From contig JBMTVT010000012.1 of NCBI GenBank assembly GCA_049451635.1, positions 1 through 39,430 on the forward strand: 39,430 nucleotides of DNA. Reading direction: 5' to 3'. The translations under genes were made by a program, and so were the position numbers. This document shows positions 17,140 to 24,843 of this stretch, one piece after another; within the stretch, counting starts at the first letter, position 1; each line of letters begins with the position of its first letter. The notes below the pieces were generated by a model, which was not told the DNA's origin, made no database searches, and was given only the letters and a program-made list of their open reading frames with translations. Origin of the DNA: JBMTVT01 sp049451635 (GTDB lineage: Bacteria; Bacteroidota; Bacteroidia; Flavobacteriales; Flavobacteriaceae).

Positions 17140-19290
17140 ATGAGAAATATTATGAGAAGGAATTATAAAATTTTGTTGCTTTTGCTACTTCTAGCATTTG
17201 CATCTTGTAGTTTTACTACCAAAAAATTTGATAACCCAGATAAGGATAAATTGCTTATTCAAATTATAACTTTTGTGTTGGAGCAAGGTCATTTTGATCC
17301 CATAGCTATGGATGATGCTTTTTCTGAGGAGTTATTTGATGATTATCTTTGGGTTATAGATCCAGTTAAAAGATATTTTTATGAATCTGATTTTAAAGAT
17401 TTTGAAAAGTTTAAATTAAACATTGACGACCAACTTAAAGCAACTGACATTACCTTTTTCAATGTGGTAAATGAGCGTATGCTAAAACGTATTGAAGAAG
17501 CAAAGGCCATTTATAAAGACATTCTTTCCCAACCTTTTGATTATTCAAAACAAGAATACTTTGATACAAATTATGAAAACAGCAATTTTCCTAAAAACAA
17601 AAAGGAAATGAGAGAGCGCTGGAGAAAACAACTTAAGTTTTCTACACTTTCAAATTATGACGATTTGTATGAAGAAGAAAAAATAGCCAAGAAAAATGAC
17701 GATTCTTATGTTATGAAAACTCAAGAGCAAATAGAAAAAGAAGCTCGTGAGGCAACATTAAAATCGCTGAATATTTATTTTGATGATTTTATTGACGATC
17801 AAACTCGTGAAGATTGGTTCGCTATTTATGTCAATACCATTGTTGAAGAGTTCGATCCGCACACTTATTACTTGGCCCCCAAAAGTAAAGAAGATTTTGA
17901 TCAGCGTATGTCAGGTAAATTAGAAGGCATAGGGGCTAGATTACAAAAGCGAATGGATTATATTAAAGTTGTAGAGTTAATCTCTGGAGGGCCAGCATGG
18001 AGAAGTAGGGAGTTGGAAGTTGAAGATGTGATTTTAAAAGTAAAACAAGAAGATGAAGAATTTCCTGTAGATATAGTTGGAATGCGTATTAACGATGCCA
18101 TAAAATATATAAAAGGGCCAAAAGGTACCAAAGTAACATTAACAGTAAAAAAAGTTGATGGAACTATAAAAGACATTACTATTACAAGAGATATTGTTGA
18201 AATTGTTGAAACTTATGCAAAATCGTCAATAGTTGAAAAAGACAATAAAAAGTTCGGGATAATCAATCTTCCAGCTTTTTATGTAGACTTTGAAGATTAT
18301 AAAAATATAAATGCTGCCAAAGATGTTAAAAACGAAATTGAGCATTTAAAGGCAGAAGGTATGGAAGGTTTAGTGCTAGATTTACGTAATAATGGTGGTG
18401 GTTCTTTGCCAGCAGTGGTAGATATGGCAGGTTTATTTATAAAAGAAGGCCCTATAGTGCAAGTACGTTCAACTGGGCAAGCTAAAGAAGTTTTAAAAGA
18501 CAGAGACCGATCGATCGCTTGGGATGGCCCTTTGGTAATTTTGGTTAACGAAATTTCGGCTTCAGCATCAGAAATTTTGGCTGCTGCCATGCAAGATTAC
18601 AAACGTGCCATTATTATTGGCAGTAAACAAACTTATGGTAAAGGTACCGTTCAAAATGTAATCAACCTTAACAATATGTTGCGTAGTAGCAACAATGGAG
18701 ATTTAGGTGCATTGGCACTTACAACGCAAAAATATTACAGAATTAATGGGGGTTCAGTTCAACTAGAAGGTGTTAAGAGCGATGTTGAAGTACCCGGGCG
18801 TTTTAGTTTTATTGATGTAGGAGAAAAGGATAAAGACAACCCTCTGCCTTACGATGAAATTGATGCAGCCGATTATACACCTTGGCAAAATTATTTTGAT
18901 TACGATGCTACTATTCAAAAAAGTAAAGAACGTATGAGTAATAACGAACAGTTAAAACTTATTGAGGAAAATGCCCGATGGGTGAAGAGTAAAATTGATG
19001 AAACTGTTTTTTCCTTAAACTATTATGAATATAAAGCTCAAATGGAACTAAATGAAAATGAATCAAAACGATTCGATACCATTTCAAATTATAAAACAAA
19101 CTTAATATTTGATTCTACCAGTTATGAAAAATCGCTTTTTGAACAAGATACTACCGATTTAAAGGAAAAGCGTGATCGTTGGCATGAAAGCTTAAGTAAA
19201 GATATATATATAGAAGAAGCACTTAATGTATTGGAAGATTTAAAATTGGACCAACCCATTAAAAAAGTGGCTTTAGCAGTAAAAAATTAA
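17140..19290 (+). CDS. Carboxy-terminal processing (tail-specific) protease, S41 family
   Basis: A periplasmic protease that recognises protein C-termini, like E. coli Prc. The N-terminal signal ends in a lipobox (LLAFASC), so it is probably a lipoprotein. The long N-terminal domain (about 40-240) precedes a PDZ domain (GKLEGIGARLQ..., about 250-340). The S41 protease core has the serine motif NEISASASEIL (Ser in 473-477) and the general-base Lys501 in TYGKGTVQ. The C-terminal region (about 570-700) resembles the DUF3340 helical domain of Prc. The 716 residues fit the Prc subfamily rather than the shorter CtpA. ATG at 17140 is used; ATG at 17152 also fits. Confidence 0.93.
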   Translation: MRNIMRRNYKILLLLLLLAFASCSFTTKKFDNPDKDKLLIQIITFVLEQGHFDPIAMDDAFSEELFDDYLWVIDPVKRYFYESDFKDFEKFKLNIDDQLKATDITFFNVVNERMLKRIEEAKAIYKDILSQPFDYSKQEYFDTNYENSNFPKNKKEMRERWRKQLKFSTLSNYDDLYEEEKIAKKNDDSYVMKTQEQIEKEAREATLKSLNIYFDDFIDDQTREDWFAIYVNTIVEEFDPHTYYLAPKSKEDFDQRMSGKLEGIGARLQKRMDYIKVVELISGGPAWRSRELEVEDVILKVKQEDEEFPVDIVGMRINDAIKYIKGPKGTKVTLTVKKVDGTIKDITITRDIVEIVETYAKSSIVEKDNKKFGIINLPAFYVDFEDYKNINAAKDVKNEIEHLKAEGMEGLVLDLRNNGGGSLPAVVDMAGLFIKEGPIVQVRSTGQAKEVLKDRDRSIAWDGPLVILVNEISASASEILAAAMQDYKRAIIIGSKQTYGKGTVQNVINLNNMLRSSNNGDLGALALTTQKYYRINGGSVQLEGVKSDVEVPGRFSFIDVGEKDKDNPLPYDEIDAADYTPWQNYFDYDATIQKSKERMSNNEQLKLIEENARWVKSKIDETVFSLNYYEYKAQMELNENESKRFDTISNYKTNLIFDSTSYEKSLFEQDTTDLKEKRDRWHESLSKDIYIEEALNVLEDLKLDQPIKKVALAVKN

Positions 19291-19299
19291 AATATATTT

Positions 19300-20394
19300 A
19301 TGAGTCATACATCAAGCTCATTAAAACAATTGGCGCTCCAAAAGTTTAAAAAGAACTTTTGGGGCGTTTTTAGTTTTTATTATATTGTCTTAATAGGATT
19401 GATATCCATATTTGCTTATGTTTTTGCGCCCGATAACTCTCAATATGCCAACCAGATGCATTTGGCAATTCATTCAAAAAATCCGCGTTTCAAGGTAATT
19501 ATGCTCACAATCCCATCTGAGTTGAATGCAGATCAAGGGTTTTTTGATAAGCTTTTTTTTGGTAAAAAAAATGGATATACCGAAATTCCTATATCTAACT
19601 ATCAGGTAAAAGATGATTTTTTATTATACACCGAGTATGCCTCTGATGGTTTGGAAGGAGCAGAAAAAACGATTAATATGAATTTATTTCCCAATAATTC
19701 CGTTGAAGGATTTATAAAAGAAAAAACCTTTCTTTTTGGTACAGATAAATATGGCCGCGATTTATTGAGTCGTGTTTTGGTTGGTACCAGAATATCCTTT
19801 TTTATTGGGTTTGTAGCCGTTTTTATATCTTTGATTATTGGTATTTTTATGGGGAGTGTTGCCGGTTATTTTGGCGGAAAAGTAGATGCTTTTATCATGT
19901 GGATTATTAACGTTACTTGGTCTATCCCTACACTATTGTTGGTAATAGCCATTACGTTAGCTTTAGGGAAGGGTTTTTGGCAGGTATTTATAGCTGTGGG
20001 TTTAACAATGTGGGTTGAAGTGGCTAGGGTAGTACGCGGACAAATTATTAGTGTTAAAGAAATGCAATATGTTACTGCAGCTAGAGCTTTGGGTTTTGAT
20101 GATTTTAGAATTATTACCAAACATATTTTACCTAACATTATGGCACCTGTTATTGTTATATCGGCAGCTAATTTTGCAGCAGCCATTTTAATTGAAAGTG
20201 GCTTGAGTTTTTTGGGTATTGGTGCACAGCCACCCATGGCAAGTTGGGGTGCCATGATTAAAGACCATTATAACTATATTATATTAGGTAAGCACTATTT
20301 GGCCATTATACCTGGGCTTTGTATTATGAGTTTGGTTATGGCATTTATGCTTATTGGTAATGCTTTACGTGATGCTTTGGATGTGAAAAATTGA
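19300..20394 (+). CDS. ABC transporter permease, DppC/OppC type
   Basis: An inner-membrane permease subunit for peptides or related solutes. A membrane helix near residues 20-40 is followed by a periplasmic loop (about 45-145), the motif FGTDKYGRDLLSRVLVGTR that starts the conserved domain of this subfamily, and about five further helices. The EAA loop is ARALGFDDFRIITKHILPN near 265-283, the contact for the ATPase subunit. It starts nine bases after the protease gene, so they are co-transcribed. No partner permease, ATPase or binding protein is encoded here, so these must be elsewhere or the protein works with a remote system. Confidence 0.9.
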   Translation: MSHTSSSLKQLALQKFKKNFWGVFSFYYIVLIGLISIFAYVFAPDNSQYANQMHLAIHSKNPRFKVIMLTIPSELNADQGFFDKLFFGKKNGYTEIPISNYQVKDDFLLYTEYASDGLEGAEKTINMNLFPNNSVEGFIKEKTFLFGTDKYGRDLLSRVLVGTRISFFIGFVAVFISLIIGIFMGSVAGYFGGKVDAFIMWIINVTWSIPTLLLVIAITLALGKGFWQVFIAVGLTMWVEVARVVRGQIISVKEMQYVTAARALGFDDFRIITKHILPNIMAPVIVISAANFAAAILIESGLSFLGIGAQPPMASWGAMIKDHYNYIILGKHYLAIIPGLCIMSLVMAFMLIGNALRDALDVKN

Positions 20395-20569
20395 GTTTTG
20401 CTTAACGTTTAGTATAAGAATAATAGCCGACTTCGGTCTTCGTTCCTGTTAAGCTACAAGAAAGCTGAAGCAGGATAAACACCTTTAATACACTACAATT
20501 TCGGCAATTATTTTTATGCTTTTTTGCGCATAGGTTTTCAATCTATTATTAATATTGACCTCTAAGCAA

Positions 20570-21148
20570 CTATGGAAAAGCAAGAAACGACACTTGTAGT
20601 TCGCCTAATTTTTTGTAGTCTAATGCATTCATATGGATAGTGTCTCGATAATATAAATGCTTGTTGTATACATTATATCCACCTAATAAGAACTGATCAA
20701 GAAATGGTATTCCATGGAGCTCACAGACTTTTTTTTGTATTTCGACATATTGATTCATGCCCTGTGCATAAAATGGATCATATCCACCTTGATCATTAAA
20801 GTCTTTGCTTGATGTGAAAAAGTAGATAATAGCATTAGGATTTAATTCATAAATCTTTTTTATACAATAGTTAATTCCTCCTGCTTGAGTCAATAATTTT
20901 CCCTCATCATAGCTATCAAATTCTGTATAATCTGTGTAAGTTCCAACCGCCCTGTGATTTGTATAGTCATTTGTTGAAGCCCAAAGAATGTATATATCAA
21001 ACAAACCAGCTTCATCCACTTGTTGCTTTATAAATGAGCCATTAAAAAAATTTTTGTTGGGACTTTTTAACAAAGCTCCAAACCCTGGAGATAGTAACAT
21101 CCCTCCAACTAATGCTCTTCTAGCTTCCCAATCTCTTTTACTTAACAT
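20570..21148 (-). pseudogene. SGNH/GDSL hydrolase C-terminal part, fused to a foreign N-terminus
   Basis: The open stretch of 192 residues begins MLSKRDWEARRALVGG and then becomes SGNH-like: FDIYILWASTNDYTN carries the block III Asn, and DTIHMNALDY carries the block V Asp and His. Block I with the nucleophilic Ser (GDS) is absent, so hydrolase activity is not expected. The first ~29 residues instead continue the broken membrane-protein gene upstream, indicating a deletion that joined two genes. The frame remains open and might still be translated, but I see no good start signal. The end of the hydrolase looks natural. Confidence 0.6.
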
Positions 21149-21441
21149 TTTGTTTTCGTTCTGTAACTATAAATTCTCAACATGGCGAATTTCTGCACAA
21201 ATAAGTGAAAACCTTAATCCTGTTCTTCTTCTGATAAGGCATCAGTATTTCCTCGAAATGTTGATATTATTCTTGATGATTCTTTAGTGTGGCCTAAACT
21301 TAAAAGTATATTAATATCTAAAGCAGCTATCTGATGAAACGTAGATGCTTGCGTCGCTTTTATATTGCTCCTAACTTGGAACCCTACGAAAATCAATGAA
21401 ATAATGACAGTCCAAGTTGACCAAGCACATATAAAATATTC
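21062..21441 (-). pseudogene. Remnant of a small membrane-anchored protein of unknown function
   Basis: On the minus strand a frame open from 21441 reads a membrane segment (WSTWTVIISLIFVGFQVRSN) followed by KATQASTFHQIAALDI...LSEEEQD and stops at 21214. Two bases on, in another frame, RFSLICAEIRHVENL continues to a TAG at 21169-21167, then LQNENKMLSKRDWEARRALV. Joined, these read as one protein of a common small family in marine bacteria (anchor plus QVRSN-KATQ motif and an 'SxxDWEAR' segment). No ATG precedes the anchor. It is therefore broken by a lost start, a frameshift and a nonsense codon, and it runs into the SGNH fragment. Confidence 0.6.
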
Positions 21442-21468
21442 TTATAAATTAAATAATGGATTGTTATT

Positions 21469-22074
21469 TTAACCCAACTCCATGTTCTCATTCAACGCCT
21501 CAATATAGTTTAAAACATCATCTTTACCAATATCTTTTGATGATGAGGTAACAAAGTAATTGGGCATATCTTCCCAAGTTTCTAGAAGCGTGTTTTTGTA
21601 GGCTTCAACATGCCTAGTAATGGCATTGGGTTTTAACTTATCGGCTTTGGTGAAAATAATAGAAAACGGTATGCCATTTTCTCCCAACCATTGCATAAAC
21701 TCTAAATCTATGGTTTGGGGTTCATGCCTAATGTCTACCAAAACAAAAGCGGTAACCAGTTGTTCGCGCAAATTAAAATATTGGGTAATAAATTTTTGAA
21801 ATACTTTTTTGGTGCTTTTTGAAACCTTGGCATATCCATACCCCGGTAAATCTACCAAATGCCAGTTTTTATTAATTAAAAAGTGGTTAATGAGTTGGGT
21901 TTTTCCTGGTCTGCCAGAAGTTTTTGCTAAACTTTTTCTGCCGGTTAGCATATTAATTAATGAAGATTTGCCAACGTTACTTCTGCCAATAAAAGCATAC
22001 TCGGGTAACCTGCTTTTTGGGCATTTTGCAACATCAGAGTTGCTCATAACAAATTCGGCAGATTTTATAAGCAT
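21469..22074 (-). CDS. engB: Ribosome biogenesis GTP-binding protein YihA/YsxC/EngB
   Basis: A TRAFAC-class GTPase needed for late assembly of the large ribosomal subunit. The 201 residues show Walker A (G1) GRSNVGKSS at 30-38, the G3 motif DLPGYGYAKVS at about 75-85 and G4 TKAD at 142-145, the normal order and length. The ATG start is at 22074. It lies 30 bases downstream of an alpha/beta hydrolase gene on the same strand and is probably co-transcribed with it. Confidence 0.95.
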   Translation of the reverse strand: MLIKSAEFVMSNSDVAKCPKSRLPEYAFIGRSNVGKSSLINMLTGRKSLAKTSGRPGKTQLINHFLINKNWHLVDLPGYGYAKVSKSTKKVFQKFITQYFNLREQLVTAFVLVDIRHEPQTIDLEFMQWLGENGIPFSIIFTKADKLKPNAITRHVEAYKNTLLETWEDMPNYFVTSSSKDIGKDDVLNYIEALNENMELG

Positions 22075-22104
22075 GTATTTAATTTTATTTGGAAATGTTT
22101 TTGG

Positions 22105-22869
22105 CTAAAAGCCTCTTTTTTGCAACCAAGCATGCAATTTTTCATTAAACTCCTGTGGGTGTTCCATCATAGCAGCATGCCCACATTTGTCTATCCAAAA
22201 CAAGTCAGAATCTGGCAAAAGTTGATTAAATTCTATGGCAACTTCAGGTGGCGTAACGGTGTCGTTTTTACCCCAAATAATGCAAGTTGGTACATGCATG
22301 TGTGGTAAATCTTTTGCCATATTATGCCTAATGGCGCTTTTGGCAATGGCCAACGTTTTAATAAGTTTATTGCGATCATTTACAGTTTCATAAACTTCAT
22401 CTACAATTTCTTTGGTAGCTATTGCAGGATCATAAAAAACCTCTTGGGCTTTCTTTTTTATAACCTCATAGTCGCTACGTTTGGTGTAACCACCGCCCAT
22501 GGCACTTTCATAAAGGCCCGAGCTGCCAGTAATTATTAAAGCTTTAACGGTTTCTGGGTATAATTTGGTATGGTATAAGCCTATGTGCCCACCAAGCGAA
22601 TTTCCTAATATAATAACTTCTTTAAAGCCTTTAAACAGGATGAAATCGTGTAAATATTTTGCAAAACTTTTTACGTTGGTTTTAAGTAACGACATGGTGT
22701 AAATAGGTAATTCTGGAATAATAATTTTATACCCTTTTTCACTGAAAAAATAGGATACTTCACTAAAATTACTAAGTCCGCCCATTAAGCCATGTAGAAC
22801 AATAATTGGTGTGCCTTCACCTTCCTCAGAGTAACTGTAATTCCCTTCTTTTTTTAATCTGTGCGTCAT
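22105..22869 (-). CDS. Alpha/beta-fold hydrolase
   Basis: A cytoplasmic serine hydrolase of 254 residues; the substrate is unknown. The oxyanion motif LHGLMGG is at 25-31, the nucleophile elbow GNSLGG has Ser91, an acidic residue is expected in WGKNDTVTPP, and the catalytic His lies in CGHAAMMEHP near the C-terminus. The fold resembles MhpC/BioH-type enzymes, but nothing fixes a specific reaction. The ATG start at 22869 is preceded by a TATATTTG box. The linkage to engB recurs in Flavobacteriaceae to my knowledge. Confidence 0.85.
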   Translation of the reverse strand: MTHRLKKEGNYSYSEEGEGTPIIVLHGLMGGLSNFSEVSYFFSEKGYKIIIPELPIYTMSLLKTNVKSFAKYLHDFILFKGFKEVIILGNSLGGHIGLYHTKLYPETVKALIITGSSGLYESAMGGGYTKRSDYEVIKKKAQEVFYDPAIATKEIVDEVYETVNDRNKLIKTLAIAKSAIRHNMAKDLPHMHVPTCIIWGKNDTVTPPEVAIEFNQLLPDSDLFWIDKCGHAAMMEHPQEFNEKLHAWLQKRGF

Positions 22870-22895
22870 TAATTAGTTAGTCATTGCGTTAAAAA

Positions 22896-22903
22896 CAAAT
22901 ATA
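22896..22903 (-). promoter_or_regulatory. -7 box of the hydrolase-engB operon
   Basis: The minus strand reads TATATTTG, a full match to TAnnTTTG, 26 bases before the start codon at 22869. The -33 region shows no clear TTG. Confidence 0.45.
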
Positions 22904-23082
22904 GTTATTTCATTCATATTTACACCATAATAATTATTTCTTAAAATAAAATTTCGACATCAAGAATGTTAATAACCCAAACCCATTAGTGCTATTTTTT
23001 AACATACGGTATACAAAGGCTAACAGTTGATTTTACTTAAGAAAGTCGATGAAACATCTCCGAAATTTAAAAAATTATTAAC

Positions 23083-23110
23083 AAAGTGGTATAAAGTGGT
23101 ATAAAGTGGT
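23083..23110 (+). promoter_or_regulatory. Triple MraZ box
   Basis: AAAGTGGT occurs three times at 23083, 23093 and 23103, exactly 10 bases apart. Known MraZ operators (for example in mollicutes) are arrays of AAAGTG[T/G] at one-turn spacing, and E. coli uses TGGGN repeats with the same period. The array is directly upstream of mraZ and overlaps the -33 region of the promoter, so MraZ binding should repress the dcw operon. Function is inferred. Confidence 0.75.
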
Positions 23111-23121
23111 AAATTTTTCAA

Positions 23122-23129
23122 TATATTTG
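23122..23129 (+). promoter_or_regulatory. -7 box of the dcw operon promoter
   Basis: TATATTTG matches TAnnTTTG fully and lies 12 bases after the last MraZ box and 32 bases before the mraZ start. No clear TTG is at -33; that position is taken by the third box. Confidence 0.5.
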
Positions 23130-23161
23130 AAACTTAAACATCAAATTCCAGAAAAACCATA

Positions 23162-23632
23162 TTGGACTTTATCACAGGAACATACGATTGCAAAGTTGAT
23201 ACAAAAGGCAGATTAATGATGCCTGCTGCTATCAAAAAGCAACTCTCGTCTGCTTTGGCAGAGGGCTTTGTGTTGCGCCGTTCGGTTTTTCAAAAATGTT
23301 TGGAGCTCTACCCAATGAGCGAATGGCAAGTGCTTATGCAGAAAATGAACAAGCTCAACAAGTTCAAAAAAAAGAACAACGATTTTATTAGAAGGTTTAC
23401 TGCGGGTGCTAAAATGGTTGAAGTGGATATTAATGGTCGATTGTTAATACCCAAAGATTTAACTGTATTTGCCAACATTTCAAAAAATATAGTAGTGGCC
23501 TCTGCTATAAATATCATTGAAATTTGGGATAAAGATTTATATGAACAAGCAATTGATGATGCTGCTGTTGATTTTGCAGATTTAGCAGAAGAGGTTATGG
23601 GGCAAGATGATGATGATCATGATGTATCATAA
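23162..23632 (+). CDS. mraZ: MraZ, transcriptional regulator of the dcw cluster
   Basis: A DNA-binding protein with two AbrB-like swapped-hairpin halves: CKVDTKGRLMMPAAIK near the N-terminus and VDINGRLLIP near residue 80, both with the D-x-x-G-R core of the family. The 156 residues are normal. It forms ring-shaped oligomers that bind repeated boxes in its own promoter, matching the array at 23083-23110. The start is TTG at 23162: no in-frame ATG lies upstream, and starting later would remove the conserved ITGTYDCKVD. The rsmH gene begins inside its 3' end. Confidence 0.93.
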   Translation: MDFITGTYDCKVDTKGRLMMPAAIKKQLSSALAEGFVLRRSVFQKCLELYPMSEWQVLMQKMNKLNKFKKKNNDFIRRFTAGAKMVEVDINGRLLIPKDLTVFANISKNIVVASAINIIEIWDKDLYEQAIDDAAVDFADLAEEVMGQDDDDHDVS

Positions 23633-24515
23633 CCCAGTACTTTTAAAAGAAACGGTAGACGGATTAAATGTCAATCCAGATGGTATTTATGTGGATGTAA
23701 CTTTTGGAGGTGGGGGACATAGTAGGGAAATATTAAAAAGACTTGGCGATAAAGGAAAACTGTATGCTTTTGACCAAGATTTAGACGCTCTTAAAAATAC
23801 TATAGATGATGATAGATTTACACTTATTAACGAAAATTTTAGGCATATAAAACGTTTTTTAAGGTTTTATGGTGTGAAACAGGTGGATGGCATTTTAGCG
23901 GATTTTGGCGTATCGTCACATCAATTTGATGTACCTGAACGTGGATTTTCAACTCGTTTTGAAGCCAATTTAGATATGCGAATGAATCAACAAGGTCAAC
24001 TTTCTGCATATAATGTTGTTAATGAATATGATGAGGAACAATTGAAGCAAGTTCTTTTGCAATATGGGGAATTGCGAGCAGCTCCAGCCATGGCAAGATT
24101 AATTGTTGAACACAGAAAAACGGAACCTATTATTACTAACGAGCAATTAAAAGCAGTATTGAAAAAGTTTTTGCCTCCACGACATGAAAATAAGGTGTTG
24201 GCTCAAATATATCAAGCAATAAGGATAGAGGTAAATCAGGAAATTGAAGCTTTGAAAGAGTTTTTACAGCAAACACCTGAGCTTTTAAGTAAAGGAGGTA
24301 GGTTGAGTTTTATCTCATACCATTCTTTAGAAGATAGGTTGGTAAAGCGTTTTATTAGAAACGGAATGTTTGAAGGGGAGCCAGAGCGCGATATGTTTGG
24401 AAATTTTGATGTGCCATTAAAGAAAGTAAATGGTTTAATAGTACCATCAAAAGAAGAAATTAAAATAAACAACAGGGCTAGAAGCGCAAAACTTCGCATA
24501 GCTGAAAAATTATAA
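23619..24515 (+). CDS. rsmH: 16S rRNA (cytosine(1402)-N4)-methyltransferase RsmH (MraW)
   Basis: A SAM-dependent methyltransferase of 16S rRNA C1402. The N-terminus YHNPVLLKETVDGL, the SAM loop DVTFGGGGHSREIL, and the later DFGVSSHQFD and RGFSTRFEANLDMRM are diagnostic; the C-terminal SFISYHSLEDRLVKRF is also conserved. A string of ATG codons (23607, 23610, 23613, 23619, 23622) is in frame. I choose 23619, giving MMYHNPVLL and 298 residues, as in relatives. The start lies within the last five codons of mraZ, in another frame. Confidence 0.94.
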   Translation: MMYHNPVLLKETVDGLNVNPDGIYVDVTFGGGGHSREILKRLGDKGKLYAFDQDLDALKNTIDDDRFTLINENFRHIKRFLRFYGVKQVDGILADFGVSSHQFDVPERGFSTRFEANLDMRMNQQGQLSAYNVVNEYDEEQLKQVLLQYGELRAAPAMARLIVEHRKTEPIITNEQLKAVLKKFLPPRHENKVLAQIYQAIRIEVNQEIEALKEFLQQTPELLSKGGRLSFISYHSLEDRLVKRFIRNGMFEGEPERDMFGNFDVPLKKVNGLIVPSKEEIKINNRARSAKLRIAEKL

Positions 24516-24833
24516 ATGAAGAATAGTATCTACAACATATTAAAAGGAACTTTTTTAGTAAGTGATGACTCTTTTAAGAATTGGAGGTTTATTCTGTTTA
24601 TATCTGGTTTGGCAATTTTTATGATTGCAAGTTCACATAGTGCTGATAAAAAAGTGTATGAAATAGCCAGATTAAAAAATGAAGTAAAGGAAATGCGGTC
24701 TGCTTTTGTTGATGGGCGCTCCAAACTTATGAAGCTTAAAATGGAATCGGCAGTCGTAAAGGCTATGGAAGATAAAGGATTGGCGCCATCGGTAATTCCA
24801 CCAAAAAAAATAAAAGTTAAATCACAAAAATAA
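24516..24833 (+). CDS. ftsL: FtsL-like cell division protein
   Basis: A small bitopic division protein of 105 residues. A short cytoplasmic N-terminus is followed by one membrane helix (about 25-42, RFILFISGLAIFMIASS) and a periplasmic heptad-like segment (YEIARLKNEVKEMRSAF..., about 48-80) that would pair with an FtsB partner. The sequence is weakly conserved in general; the call rests on size, topology and the place between rsmH and ftsI. The start ATG abuts the rsmH stop (TAAATG). Confidence 0.85.
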   Translation: MKNSIYNILKGTFLVSDDSFKNWRFILFISGLAIFMIASSHSADKKVYEIARLKNEVKEMRSAFVDGRSKLMKLKMESAVVKAMEDKGLAPSVIPPKKIKVKSQK

Positions 24834-24843
24834 AAGCTTAACC

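Noticed and set aside
19866..20255. Minus-strand open frame of 129 codons inside the ABC permease gene
   Set aside because: Mirror of a membrane-protein coding frame; no independent signal.
20395..20569. Gap after the ABC permease with a TATGC/GCATA inverted repeat (20515-20532) and a TTCG-loop mini-hairpin near 20431
   Set aside because: Stems are only 5 and 3 base pairs and no T tract follows directly; not enough for a terminator or RNA call.
20570..21148. Functional SGNH hydrolase gene
   Set aside because: Block I with the nucleophilic serine is missing and the N-terminus belongs to another broken gene, so it is listed as a pseudogene.
23083..23110. Short tandem repeat that could look like a CRISPR or microsatellite
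   Set aside because: Only three units of 10 bases without spacers, located at the mraZ promoter; an operator array explains it better.
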